In this document: positions 1 through 11,084 of the stretch, piece after piece
Layout of the letters: every line of letters begins with the position of its first letter
How positions within the stretch are numbered: position 1 is the stretch's first letter
Assembly (NCBI GenBank): GCA_964019695.1
Contig: OZ026524.1
Span: forward strand, 28,622,164-28,686,163
DNA length: 64,000 bases
Origin: Loripinus fragilis
Lineage: Eukaryota; Mollusca; Bivalvia; Lucinida; Lucinidae
Direction: 5' to 3'
The notes under the pieces: model-generated
Told to the model about the DNA's origin: nothing
The model's database searches: none
The model's input: only the letters and a program-made list of their open reading frames with translations
Made by a program: the position numbers and the translations under genes

Positions 1-1000
1 AATCTAATCAAAGTAAAACTCACAGAATTAATTAAACAAACATTTAACAGAGAGGGCTCACTTTATTTGGCTTGTAATGATAAAAATTTTTACTTCTGAA
101 CAACCTAAACGATATAAATTGTGGTCATGTCAGAAAATGTGTGATGCTCTCCATTATCTTTTGGACAATATATTTATAAGATTTGGCTTGAAATTATATA
201 GACAAATTGTAGTATTCAAATGGGTACTAATTATGCTCCTCTTGTTGCAGATTTGTTTTTGTTTTGTTATGAGAGAGACTTTATGTTGTCTCTGTCAGAC
301 AATGATCAAACTGATATTATTGAAGCTTTTAACTCCACCTCAAGATATTTAGATGACTTACTTTGAACAAGTGGTAGGTCAGATATATCCTACTGAACTT
401 CAGTTAAATAAGACTAATTCTTCTGATACTGAAGCACCGTTTTTTGGACTTGAGCAATAGCATAGTTTCTTCTAAAATTTATGATAAACAGAATAATTTT
501 AATTTTGAAATAGTCAATTTCCCTTTTCTTGATGGAGATGTTCCTCGCTCCCCTTCCTATGGTGTATATATTTCTCAGCTTACTCGTTTTGCTAGAGTGT
601 GTTCTAATGTTGATGACTTCAACAACAGAAACTTATTTTTAACTGCTTAGTTATTAAATTAAGATTATAGATATCATAAAATTCGAAAAGCATTTTCTAA
701 ATTATACCACAGACACTCAGAGTTAATTGTTAAATACAGCATTGGGTTAAAAACTCTTCTACACCGATGCATATCAGAACCTATATTTTATGGCGATTTA
801 GTTTATAAATCAAATTAATTGTTGAAAGATCTAATTTTAGTGATCTATTCAAAAAGATTGTAAAACATTGTACAAGGGTTGGATATAACTTGGTTATCAT
901 GCGACAGTCTGCATGCCTGGTTTAAAACCCAATCACGGTTTATAGCCATGGTTTTCTCTTTAATTGCACAACGGTGGGTCAGGCCTTAGACTCTATGACG
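1..1000 (+). pseudogene. Penelope-like element, reverse transcriptase relic (C-terminal part)
   Basis: Reading across three frames reveals a decayed reverse transcriptase: NREGSLYLACNDK at the left edge, TSEQPKRYKLWSCQK, then YAPLVADLFLFCYER, SRYLDDL (the catalytic YxDD-type motif), SSKIYDKQNNF and VNFPFLDGDVPRSPSYG. This string of motifs is the one I associate with the Penelope-like elements abundant in bivalves. There are several frameshifts and in-frame stops (for example near 109, 364 and 650), and the 5' part is cut by the window edge. The copy is dead. It lies upstream of or within the first intron of the CUB gene. Confidence 0.75.
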
Positions 1001-1545
1001 TCTCTGACGTAAAGCTTTAATCGTTGGGTTGGTGCCTGATGCTTATCTGTAGCTGGACCCACCGTGGCTCAACTTGAGGTTTTCTTTAGCTGTCTATGAG
1101 TCATGAGCCCTTTATTTTGTTTCATCATGGTGTGTTAATATGATTAGAGTGTTTCTCCATGATGATACATTGCGTTAGTATAGTTAGAAGGCCTCCATGC
1201 GAGCTGACCATTTCTTGTACGTCAACAACAGCAGAATCTAGGGCGAAGATTTGGTACCAGTAAAATACATTTAAGCCTCCCAGTGGCTTAGGCTGCTGTC
1301 CCGCCAAGGCGGAGGTTCTGTTGTTGTTGACTTTTGTTTATTGTTACTCCCATTATTGGAGTCTGTAATTGTTCTATGGTTTGTTGTACGTTACTTTATG
1401 TCCATTCTAGTAATGCAATCATCTTGATGGGGAAGAGAGAGCTGGGTGCTTTGCTTAATTTGTCTTTCTGATGTCTCGCAATGGTTGAGTGGCTCTTCCT
1501 CGCGTTGCCATGGGGTTTTCTGCGGTTTGTGATTGTGGTATTTCC
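1001..1545 (+). mobile_element. 3' untranslated tail of the Penelope-like element
   Basis: This stretch follows the RT relic directly. Parts of it recur in reverse orientation at 14750-15420 and in part at 29755-29870: the CCACCGTGG/CCACCGCC context, CATCATGGTGTGTTAATATG, GGCGGAGGTTCTG, GGGAAGAGAGAGCTGG and the GGAAGAGCCAC/GTGGCTCTTCC block. The shared order with the 14.9 kb copy argues that it is the element's own tail, not unique DNA. Confidence 0.55.
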
Positions 1546-2639
1546 TGATCATACTCACTTACTATTTTTGGCTCTAACATGTATTCTACTGTGGATGCAG
1601 CGATTTCTGCTCATATGCTCTGATAATTTTATGTTTCTAATTGAAATCTCATTTCTTGGATTATCTTTTTCTCCTTCTTTCAGCATATATAAACCTACCC
1701 GTTTCCAAGCAGAAGAAATGTATGAATCATTTAACATGTAGCAACGATTCCATTGATACTTTTCTTCAAACAGAAGAAATCCAAATTTCATTAAATTAAG
1801 AAGAAATTAAATATCAGGAATAAGCTTTGCCTATGAGCAAACTTTAAATTCATACTGCGTTATAGCTTTGATTCCAGATAAACAGTCATTTATAAATGCA
1901 ATTATTCTTTGACCGTTTACCACCATAACAACATCACTGTTAAAACTTTGCAAAATATTTTACCAATGCTCGCCAATTGAAGTAATTAATTATGTATGTA
2001 AAATGCTTCCTTACCTTCATCTGATCATGAGAAAGCTGAGAACGTTCCATTTGACTGAGTTTCATCCGTGTGGTTAATATAAGCCTCACCATTTCCAAAT
2101 TAGCTCATGGAATATCATTTTTAAGTCGTTGCCATGTAAAGTTGCAGCTTTCCGTTTATAAACTTAGATTTATGCAAATTATCGCTTATGTTATGACGAT
2201 CCAGTACTAATATATGCTTTGTGCCTTGTTATTTGTTACAGTACAGTATTAACGTTATGAGGCTACGTTTCAATTTTAAGAAAACATTTCTAAGGTAGTC
2301 ACGAGTTGGTCTCTGGTTATTGGTTGTGCATGGTATTGGGTTGTTTTATTACTGCAAGACCTCATTACATGGCAGAAATCTTTTTAACAGATAAGCTTTT
2401 TCTGGAAAAAAAAACAAACAGTATACAGCAGATAGATAAAGTGTGATCCTCTTCTATAACCAACATAAAGTACTGATATGACCATGCATCTATTTATATT
2501 CAATTTTTCAGCCTATTTCATTGGAATTCATCTGTACTGCCAATCCATCCACCTTCGATATCGTCTCTCATGACCTCTAACTAAAGTGCTTGTTTATTAT
2601 AGTGTCACCCCTATTGAAAGAGCCAGCCATTTCTGACTT
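1546..2639. other. No gene recognised (AT-rich upstream sequence)
   Basis: I see no exon, RNA gene or clear repeat boundary here. The short ORFs are in AT-rich sequence without recognisable domains. Confidence 0.4.
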
Positions 2640-2855
2640 ATGAGACACCTCGACTTGTCATATTTATTTCCCAAATCCCATCCTTTTGCTAGGCACCAGG
2701 CAGGTTAGGAATTGGTAACCATTCGTTTAACTAGCTGGCGGCTCACCAACCGGCCATATCAGAGCTAAACACACTGCCACCGACACTGGGATTCGAACCG
2801 TCGACCTCCCACTCCCGAAGTGGATGCCTTTACCTCTGGGCTATCGGGACCGATC
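2640..2855 (-). mobile_element. tRNA-derived SINE
   Basis: On the minus strand the unit starts near 2855 with a tRNA-like head. The A box TAGCCCAGAGG is at 2843-2833 and the B box GGTTCGAATCC at 2799-2789, spaced as in RNA polymerase III promoters. The rest, towards 2640, is the SINE body. It does not fold as a functional tRNA that I can assign. It is a different family from the five SINEs further on. Confidence 0.6.
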
Positions 2856-3159
2856 TGTGCTACCAGCTTTCGTATAGCGCCAAACTTCACATCTTACAAA
2901 ATGCTTTATATCTAAAATGTCTATCTGATGAAAACAAGAAAAAACTGCTTTCTGTACGTATCTTTAAATTAAGCTTTAAATATGGACATTCAAATTTCCA
3001 ATGCCGACTTGGAACGAGCCAGATGCAAATAATCATCAACTACCTTCTAGCCAATGTGGGTTCTAATAACCTGTCCTTATTCCAAATATTGGAAGCTGGA
3101 ATGTAAGAACGTTAGATGTAAAACTGTGATTGATTCCATCGTAGAATGCACAATTTTAT

Positions 3160-3173
3160 ATTATTATAATTAC

Positions 3174-3216
<43 letters not shown>
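3160..3216. repeat. (ATT)n microsatellite
   Basis: About 18 tandem ATT triplets with one interruption near the start. The runs of Tyr, Asn or Ile seen in translated frames are artefacts of this repeat. Confidence 0.95.
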
Positions 3217-3217
<1 letters not shown>

Positions 3218-3469
3218 CCCCTTTTGCAAAACCAGGAAATGCCGCCCATTTCATGAGGCTGTATAGCCTGCTCTTGACGTCTATATACGTGAACATTATA
3301 CAAGCCTCAGTATATACTAATCGAGGCACACACCACAGGCGCATATCAGACTGCGCTTAAGCATCTTTGTTGTTCGCTGCCTAAGTGGTATCATGGTTTT
3401 ATCTGGTAGGTTTACCCCTGTTTCCCCCACTTTTTGACAAAAACACCGCTTTATTCTTGTTTCTCCGCA

Positions 3470-3990
3470 TTAACGTAACAGCCCTTTGTATACTGGAAAC
3501 CCCTAACAGGTGACTATGGCGAACAGTGAAGACCCAGCTAAAATGCAGCATAATCTTGCGCAGATCCAGAAAGTTTTGCCAGAGGGGGTCTAACTCTGAC
3601 GTTTTTATTTGTGTCGTTGGGTGGGACGATGGTGGCCCAACATTGAATGCTGGCTTGGTAGCTTAGTGGTTTTTCAGGGGATCTGGACTAGTATTGCTAC
3701 GAAACCCTATATATTTGTGATTTTTCAGGGTGGGTCCGGACCTCCTGCCCCCCACGCCTTCTGCATCCGCACACGATAATGCTTCATCAGAATACAAAAG
3801 GGTTAAGTAATATTATAAAATAAAACAGTAGCGAATAACGCGAGCGAGCAACTTTTTTATTAAATCTATAACGTAACCCTTTGTATTCGGGATATCCCTA
3901 AACGAGTACTTTTGCAAAAGGTGAAGACGCAGATGAAATGCAGCAAAATGCTACATTCCATCTGCGTCTGCACTGTTTGTAAAGGTGAAA
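3470..3990. repeat. Palindromic MITE pieces with CCCTTTGTAT ends
   Basis: Two related blocks, 3473-3570 and 3868-3950, share CCCTTTGTAT and GTGAAGACxCAG-type segments. 3920-3980 forms a hairpin (GACGCAGATGAAATG against CATTCCATCTGCGTC). A related reversed block is at 52615-52680 and a similar end at 4280-4300. Between them (3585-3775) lies a fragment of the GGATCCGCG-ended MITE family. Boundaries are uncertain. Confidence 0.45.
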
Positions 3991-4453
3991 AAGATCACCA
4001 GACAAAAACATACAATATTGTTTTAATTATAACCTGACTCCACTAGATATGTACAATGGACTATTCAAATATGTTCTTAAAAGTGGTATCTTTTGGAAGC
4101 AAAGGCTGCACCAAAGAACTTAAACTAGAGTGTGCATATTTCCTGGGCCAAGCCATTTAGGCTTCATCAGTGACCCTCTAATAGTTTCAAAGTTCCACAA
4201 TGAAACCCGAGATCCCAAATGACAAGAAATAAAATCGCTGTTTATTCAAAGTGTATTGTATTAGACAACAAGGTATACTCTATTAGCATACAAAGGGTTA
4301 ATTAAGAAGTGCTGAATGAATTCGTGATTGAACTTATTTTGGTCAATAAAGCCATCGAAGTGATCGGTTACAGTCTGGTTTTATAAACGTGGGAGATTTA
4401 CTTTTGAGCTGATCCATAATTCGAAAGAGCAGATTTATTTTTACGAAAGGGCA

Positions 4454-4886
4454 GAGAATCATAAGGCAAAAGAGCGGCTGTTTGAATCATTCAAATGAGC
4501 GAATTTTCCAGGTAAACATACAGATGCAGGGGCGGATCAAGGATTCCTGGAAATGAATTTCCTATGTATAAAATATGTTGGTTACGCTTTGTGGATTTTA
4601 TAATTTATCTTAAATATTCTATGAAAATGAAATGTTTTGGTCTCATCGAGACCAAATTATTTCATTTTCATAGAATATCTAATAGCGGGAAGGCTGGGGG
4701 CCGAACCCTGAACTCCCCCCTGGATGATCGCCACTGTAATTTCGCTCCAAAATACCTATTAAGGGCTGAGCAATGCTGGCCTTTACAGGCAATAGAACTG
4801 AGCGAATACTTATTTAAATGTCATTACCTGGAAAATTCGCTCATTTGAATGTTATATCCATCCGCTCTTTTGACTGTATGGTTCTC
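4454..4886. mobile_element. MITE with about 60 bp terminal inverted repeats
   Basis: The left end (AAAAGAGCGG...CAAATGAGCGAATTTTCC) matches the reverse complement of 4823-4886. The centre holds a second, near-perfect palindrome at 4613-4680 around GGTCTCATCGAGACC. No transposase frame. Confidence 0.7.
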
Positions 4887-5154
4887 CACTCATTGGATTG
4901 ACTTCTGCTCAAACGTATTCGCCTATAAAATAATTCGGGTTTAGTATGCAGAACATCTCTGTTTCTTCCTGTTTCTTGCCTTTGCTATAAATACGATTGG
5001 GCAATTGGTAACTTTCACAAATGGGTGGAGTTTGTTATCTGAAACTGCACATTCGCACAGAATTAAGTCATTTAATAATTAAAGGAATTGAATTGCTCAT
5101 TATTAAACTTCCGCTAGTTGTAACACTATCTTATGTCTCTTTATTTTTGTCTAG

Positions 5155-5354
5155 CTCTAGAACCTCGATGTTTAATCACTTATCAGACTGCAAGAGGCTC
5201 CATTTTCTCTCCGGATCTTGACTTTGATGGCTTTTATGACCCTATGATTGAATGCGTTTATCGTATATGGGCAGAACTGGATCATCAAGTGGAGCTCCAG
5301 TTTCTAGATATTGACATTGAGGATGACGATAATTGCTTAAAAGACTATATCAAG
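5155..5354 (+). CDS. Exon 1 (of those visible): CUB domain 1, N-terminal half
   Basis: The acceptor is a good pyrimidine tract ending TTTTTGTCTAG. The exon enters in phase 1 and leaves in phase 0 at AAG|GTGAGA. It encodes about 66 residues. The CUB hallmarks are visible in order: RGSIFSP near the start, ECVYRIW (second Cys, followed by the aromatic pair), the LQFLDIDIED strand, and CLKDYIK with the third Cys and the Asp that in many CUB domains helps bind calcium. The second half of the domain is 3.7 kb downstream. The last 12 coding nucleotides, GACTATATCAAG (DYIK), are the source of the minisatellite in the next intron. The phase 1 entry requires an upstream exon, not seen in the first 5 kb. 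Confidence 0.88.
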
Positions 5355-5385
5355 GTGAGAGTAGAGAATTGCAAAACGACTATAT

Positions 5386-5610
5386 ATGAGCCGCGACACG
5401 TGATTTCCAACAATGTGGCACTTTGACACGTGTAGACTCAGACGAACCTGTGCAGCCTCCTTTTTAAGCTTAGAAACTCTAAATGACGTTCAGTCAGTAG
5501 CTGAATACTCAAAGTATATTCAAGCGACTAGCAAAGGCTCTAATCAGGCTGATCTGAGGCTTTGCTGGTCGCACATGCCACATTGTTGGAAATCTCATGT
5601 CATCGCTCAT
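5386..5610. mobile_element. MITE (GATTTCCAACAATGTGG family) inside array A
   Basis: The ends match as inverted repeats of about 37 bp: ATGAGCCGCGACACGTG at left, and the reverse complement of CATGTCATCGCTCAT at right, both followed by GATTTCCAACAATGTGGCA. It separates the first junction copy at exon 1 from the next one at 5611. Relatives lie at 54128-55239 and, as a fragment, at 35490-35575. Confidence 0.75.
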
Positions 5611-7490
5611 ATCAAGGTGAGAGTAGAGAACTGCGAACAAGACTATATCAAGACAGGGATAATTCTATAAGGTGCCCTGTGCGAAAAGGTCCTTAATTTT
5701 CTGAAATGCCATTCTTCTGGTAGCATTTGTATTTTATAAGGTAAGTGTGTGGGGATATTCTACTTTTCGAGTACTGTTCTACGAAATTCCCTAAAAACGC
5801 TCATCATGTCTGAGAGCCAGAATTAATTATCCCTGTCAAGGTGAAAGTAGAGAATTGCAAAAAGACTATATCAAGGTGAAAGTAGAGAATTGCAAAAAAG
5901 AGCATATTAAGATGAGAGTAGAGAATTCCAAAAGATTTTATCAAACTGCGAAAAAGACTATATCAAGGTGACGGTAGAGAGCTGCGAAAAAAACTGTATC
6001 AAGGTGAGAGAGTAGAGAATTGCAAAACAGATTATATCAAGGCGAGAGTAGAGAATTGCTAAAAGATTATATCAAGGCGAGAGTAGAGAATTGCAAAAAC
6101 ACTATACAAAGGTGAGAGTAGAGAATTCCAAAAGATTTTATCAAACTGCGAAAAAAACTATATCAAGGTGAAAATAGAGAGCTGCGGAAAAAAGTATCAA
6201 GGTGAGAGAGTAGAGATTTGCTAAAAGATTATATCAAGGCGAGAGTAGAGAATTGCAAAAAGATTATATCAAGGCGAGAGTAGAGAGTTGCAAAAAGACT
6301 ATACTAAGGTATGAGTAAGTACTTCGATAAAGATTATATCAAGGTGAATGTAGATAATTTGCAAAAATAATATATAAAGGTGAGAGTTAATAATTTGCAA
6401 AAGGATTATTTTATTAAGGTGAGAGTAGAGAATTGTAAAAAAAGACTATCAAGGCGAGAGTAGAGAACTGCAAAAAGACTATATCAAGGCGATAGTAGAG
6501 AACTGCAAAAAGCTTTAACCAAGGTGAGGGTATAGATTTGCAAAATGATAATATCAAGGCGAGAATAGAGAACTACAAAATGATTATATCAAGGCGAGAA
6601 TTGATAACTGCAAAATGATTATATCAAAGCGAGAATAGATAACTGCAAAATGATTATATCAAGGCGAGAATAGATAACTACAAAAAGACTATATCACGGC
6701 GAGAGTAGAGTATAAAAACAATATCAAGATGAGAGTAGAGAACTACAAAAAATACTATATCAAGGTGAGAGTAGAGAATTGCAAAAGACTTCATCAAACT
6801 GGGATAAAAACTATATCGAGGTGAAAGTTGAGTGCTGCAAAAATATAATATTACAGTAAGATGAGCGTAGAAAATTTGCAAAAAGACTATATCAAGGTTA
6901 GAGTAGAGAATTGCAAAAAAAAAAGAGCGTATCAAGGTGAAAGTAGAGAAATGCAAAAAAAAGCGTATCGAGGTGATAGTAGAGAAATGCAAAAAGACAA
7001 TATCAAGGTAAGAGAAGAGAATTGCAAAAAAACTGTATTAAGTTGATAGTAGAGAATTGCAAAAAAGCATATCAAGATGAGAGTAGAGAATTGCAAAAAG
7101 ACAATATCAAGTTGATAGTAGAGAATTGCAAGAAAGAGCATATCAAGATGAGAGTAGAGAATTGCAAAAAGACAATATCAAGTTGATAGTAGAGAATTGC
7201 AAAAAAGAGCATATCAAGATGAGAGTAGAGAATAGCAAAAAGACAATATCAAGTTGATAGTAGAGAATTGCAAGAAAGAGCATATCAAGATGAGAGTAGA
7301 GAATAGCAAAAAGACAATATCAAGTTGATAGTAGAGAATTGCAAAAAAGAGCATATCAAGATGAGAGTAGAGATTAGCAAAAAGACAATATCAAGTTGAT
7401 AGTAGAGAATTGCAAAAAAGAGAATATCAAGGTGAGAGTAGAGAATTGCAAAAAAGAGCATTTCAAGATGAGTAGAGAGAATTGCGTAAA
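5611..7490 (+). repeat. Minisatellite A: copies of the exon 1 splice-donor junction
   Basis: About 45-50 imperfect units of about 35 bp, interrupted by the MITE at 5653-5836. The unit is GACTATATCAAG followed by GTGAGAGTAGAGAATTGC and a short A-run. The first 12 nt equal the last 12 nt of exon 1 (DYIK) and the rest equals the first bases of its intron. From about 7030 to 7440 two variants alternate as a dimer of about 70 bp (GACAATATCAAGTTGATAG and GAGCATATCAAGATGAGAG), a higher-order structure. Many units keep AAG|GTGAGA; others are decayed to GATGAGA or GTTGATA. Confidence 0.92.
5653..5836. mobile_element. MITE with ACAGGGATAATTCT ends and CAAG target duplication
   Basis: The left ACAGGGATAATTCT pairs with the right AGAATTAATTATCCCTGT. 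The element is flanked by CAAG on both sides (5649-5652 and 5837-5840), a 4 bp target duplication at the CAAG of the array unit, which is the copied exon end. It contains a consensus-like donor AAG|GTAAGTG near 5741. Confidence 0.65.
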
Positions 7491-7599
7491 ACGAGTATAA
7501 CACGTCTATATGTGCCATGCGTTAGAATGGGTAACCCTGATTAAGAACACAAAACAATTAGAGCGATATCTAGTTTGACATTCACTGACTCAAAATGGT

Positions 7600-8030
7600 A
7601 ATACATCTAACCAGGAAATGCCACAATCGCACACAATCTGCAGACCAACCCAGCCCGGTACCACGAGGAAGAGACACGGAACACTTGCAGTCACATGACA
7701 CCAAAAGGCAATTAAAGTTAACGTTGCGTTTTCTGTCTTTCGGGAGCTATGTATATAATTTCATCGAGGAAATATTTACAAACTCGGGGAATGTCCTGTG
7801 ACAACCCTTGTTTATCGACGTCTGTTGAATAAATCTCGGACCATCTGCTGAATAACTATTCGGATGACGAAAATGTGCAGAATGCCACCGAAAACTAGAT
7901 TTGATGATATATGATAATCTTAGCGTCATCATAATGACGTCGCGTCTGCCCATAACAACGTCGCGTATGTATGTCAAAAACCTACCGTTTTCATACCGAA
8001 AAATAATATTTCAAAGTAATGATTTTGTCA
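7600..8030. other. No gene recognised
   Basis: Short unexplained sequence after array A. The stretch 7650-7700 shows a weak resemblance (GGAAGAGACACGGAACAC) to the Penelope 3' tail. Nothing else is supported. Confidence 0.3.
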
Positions 8031-8039
8031 TATGATAAA

Positions 8040-8200
8040 TAGAATTTAACATTCGTGCTCTGACGAAAATACATGTGATTAAATTTATTAAATAAACGCG
8101 TTGCAAAAAAAATGGTAAAATCCTTGGTAAGCCTAGTATTTTATCACTTTTCCTCAACTCGTTTGATAAATTAATAAAACATTAGCACTCATGTAAGATC
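8040..8200. mobile_element. Palindromic MITE (relative of 53339-53461)
   Basis: The left ATTCGTGCTC...TTTATTAAATAAACGCGTTGC and the right CAACTCGTTTGATAAATTAAT...AGCACT read as inverted copies with an AT-rich centre. A cleaner relative is at 53339-53461. Confidence 0.5.
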
Positions 8201-8332
8201 CTCTGTCTAACATTCTTGGAACTGTGAAGTATGGGGTAGGATCAGTAGTGTATCATCTCTGAACTGTTCAGCTGGAATTCACCTCTGGGCTTCGATACTT
8301 TTCTGTATACATAAACGATACACTATTCAAAT

Positions 8333-8505
8333 TTTTGGAATGAATATGACATTTATTTTTATATCATGAAGAGAAAAAATGTATTATTTCATTCGTGGCT
8401 TTAGCACTATACATTTTTCTCTTCACTCGATTTCGCAACGAATAAAATATATATTTTTTTTCGCTTCACGAAATGAAATAAATGTGATATTCATGGCAAA
8501 AAATT
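8333..8505. repeat. Imperfect hairpin element
   Basis: GGAATGAATATGACATTTAT at left mirrors ATAAATGTGATATTCAT at right, with an inner inverted GAAGAGAAAAAATGTA / TACATTTTTCTCTTC. Likely a small foldback MITE. Confidence 0.5.
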
Positions 8506-8774
8506 GAATTTTCTTATTATTATATTCAATCTTTGAACCGTTACACAGACAAAGAGCTCTTTTTGTTTATTGGCGTGATCAATGAAACAACTATCGTTGC
8601 GCAACGTATAGCTACAGAAAAGTGCCCTTTTAGGTGTAGTCGTTCCGTAGCAATATGAAAGCGCTACAGAATGCTAAATAAAAGCGCTCGCCTTAATGCA
8701 ACTCTCGCAAAGTTAATAAAAATACAAAAAATCAGATGTGTCTAAAACATTCAATGTCTCCAACTAACCTTATT

Positions 8775-9015
8775 TGGGCCTTGACGCGCAAAACCCTGTC
8801 TTCGGGGGTTTGCGAACAACAAAGGCGCAGACCAGCCTGCGCATCCGCGCAGACTGATCAGCGCCTTTGTTATTTGCTCATTTGAAAGTGTTATACCTAA
8901 ACTTACTTCAAGCGGAATTCCAATTTTCTAGCTAGTCTCTGTAGCTGAGGAGACTGGTTTGAGTCTCACTTTTTTCGGAAAACCCCGGAGACAGGTATTC
9001 CCCCGACGAGGCTCA
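8775..9015. mobile_element. MITE (GGGCCTCGTCGCG-ended family), abutting exon 2
   Basis: The terminal inverted repeats are GGGCCTTGACGCG...CTGTCTTCGGGG at left and the reverse complement of CCCCGGAGACAGG...GACGAGGCTC at right. The core has CTGATCAGCGCCTTTGTT and CTAGCTAGTCTCTGTAGCTGAG. Copies of this family are at 22900-23137, 30899-31124, 46560-46690 and 53818-54048. It ends about 10 bp before the acceptor of exon 2. Confidence 0.75.
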
Positions 9016-9025
9016 TTTGTTTCAG

Positions 9026-9194
9026 GTAACTTCGACGTTTGCAATAGAGCATGAATCGTTTCTTGGGACATTCTGTGGACGCAACAGACCGCTGCCAGAA
9101 CCAATCGTAGCTATGGAAAGAATACTTGTGTACTTTCACACCGATGGTGAGGTCCATGGTCGAGGATTCGCGGCAAAATACCACATAATCAGCG
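9026..9194 (+). CDS. Exon 2: CUB domain 1, C-terminal half
   Basis: The acceptor CATTTGTTTCAG precedes the exon. It enters in phase 0 and exits in phase 1 at a GTTAGT donor. It encodes about 56 residues with the second half of the CUB fold: LGTFCG (fourth Cys), a PLPEPIV loop, the ILVYFHTDG strand with the conserved FxTDG core, and GRGFAAKYHI, which is close to the typical CUB ending GFxAxY. Joined to exon 1 it gives DYIK-VTSTF without a break and completes the four-cysteine pattern. A MITE ends about 10 bp upstream, so the branch point must lie within or at the edge of transposon sequence. Confidence 0.9.
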
Positions 9195-9646
9195 GTTAGT
9201 GTGCCCATTTTCTCCTAATATACTGAGGGACTTTAGAAACGCACCACTATACATTCACTGTTTTTTCCCACAATTCTTATTCAAAGATGTTTCCTTTATC
9301 ATTTTCTATCCCCTTACAAAATGGACCATTATTTGCCATACTTTAGATTTGCTCATGCTGTGCATTCTGACGTAACACCGACGTTAGTGTTTTTCAATAA
9401 CTGTCTTCTGACAAATGTGAGTTCAAATCAATTCGAAATTAAACACTTTGAGCAAGTAGCCAAATGTCTTAACCAATTGAAAAGCACGAACGGTTTTGGA
9501 AATAATCCTTCAATTACACTCCCAGGCAAAACGTGTCTTTGCTTACGTCAGCATATGGTCAGTCTTATTTTTCAAACTGCAATAACAGGCGGATGACGTT
9601 CGCGCATGCAGGGATACTTTTGTCTTTTATGCAACGGATTGATGAG

Positions 9647-10977
9647 TTCGAGGACTGTTCAAATATGAATGCAAGTAATTTCATAACTTTCTTCACATAT
9701 ATGCTACGACAAAATGTCATACATTTCTGGAAAGAACTATTTATCGCCTTTAAAATGGCATCAAACATAAAGGAACACTCACTATATTTCTTGAGTTACA
9801 GATACTTATATAAAGGCCATTCCTGTATACTGAAGTTTTTCTGAAGCAAATTGCAATGCATTTTTTGTACATGTGCGGATATAGTGTCATATCTTTGTAA
9901 GTTTTCGACAAAATGGCACAAAATTCTAGATGCAAGTTTAAGTATCAATACAAAAGTTGCTTGCAGGAAAAAGTTTCTATAATCCTGTGTCAATCTCGAG
10001 TAAACATGCACGTTTGTGACGTCATTAATTTTATGATAAACGTCATTTTGAGTTATCTACTGGTGATGTAATAATGAACATCGCTGTGTCGTTTTCTTTC
10101 CTTTTTGCTGAAAACACACTAAATATGTCACTAGGGGTTTTCAAAACGCGCCGACTCTATTTACAGAGTAATGACATTTTCTATCATTTTTCAAGCATTT
10201 TTCCGCTTCTTAATGACTTGTTTACATTAATTAAAATATATTCAATCTGTCTAGTCCTCAAGACAAGGTGAGTAATTCTTTTGTAAATAATGTTTTTATG
10301 GTCAACCTTAAAGTTTACGTTCAAATTTAGAATAAAGCCGCAATGTTATGACAAAAAAAAATAAGTATAAATTCTATAACCCCTTCACTTAAGGCATTTT
10401 TGACTTAATAAAAATGCTTTCCAGCGTTTTAAAGTTACCCACTATTCATCAATATTTTGTAGCAACAACTCAGTATGAGCGATCAACATATTATGGTTGA
10501 GTTAAAATAAATTTAAATGTTGCTGCGTGCTTTTTGTTAGAGTTAACTTTAACTGAAAACTGTAAGATGGTGTTTTGTTTACCATTTATTAGCAAACCTA
10601 AGGAGACTTTAGTGTAAACGATTTGTTGTGATTTAAAAAAAACATGTCAGATTCTCGCAACTTTCACAGAATCATTATATAAGAATATAGAGATACTTCC
10701 TTAAAAATTTCAAGACATTTCAGCTGTTTATAGAAGAATTATACGCTCGTCTATATCACTGGTATAATTATGTTTGAAGTATTGAGTTTGTTAGTATACT
10801 AACGTGACCCTCATTCAAAGGGCTATAGCTCAATAAGCATGCCGTATTGTTCTTTAGGTCTGGTACCAGTTTAAAGGTGACATATAGTCCTTTATAGAAA
10901 CGTTTACCATTTTGTCGTAGCATATACGGAAAGAAAGTTATGAAGCTACTTGCATTCATATTTGAACAGCCCTCGTA
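9647..10977. mobile_element. Mariner-like non-autonomous element, about 1.33 kb
   Basis: The left end (TTCGAGGACTGTTCAAATATG) and right end (reverse complement TACGAGGGCTGTTCAAATATG) share about 115 bp including GAATGCAAGTA and TATATGCTACGACAAAATG. A terminus of the TACGAGGG...TTCAAA type and TA ends are typical of mariner elements. No transposase motif is seen inside. A third end of the same family begins at 63615. Confidence 0.7.
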
Positions 10978-11084
10978 TCTGGTGGCACTTAAAGATTTTG
11001 ATGATTCCTGTTCCTTAGGAATCATAAACGGGCAATTATGTCAAAAGTTAAATGATGTCATGTAGAGCAGACATGTGGCTTATT

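Noticed and set aside
2789..2855. Functional tRNA gene on the minus strand
   Set aside because: A and B boxes are present but I could not form a proper acceptor stem and it continues into a SINE body.
3054..3344. ORFs with long Tyr, Asn or Ile runs
   Set aside because: Translation of the ATT microsatellite.
5611..7490. CRISPR-like array
   Set aside because: Direct repeats without unique spacers of constant length, in a eukaryotic intron; it is a minisatellite.
6678..7518. Minus-strand ORFs of 69-104 codons rich in FLAILYSHLDIVF-like repeats
   Set aside because: They are the reverse frame of minisatellite A; the periodicity comes from the DNA repeat.
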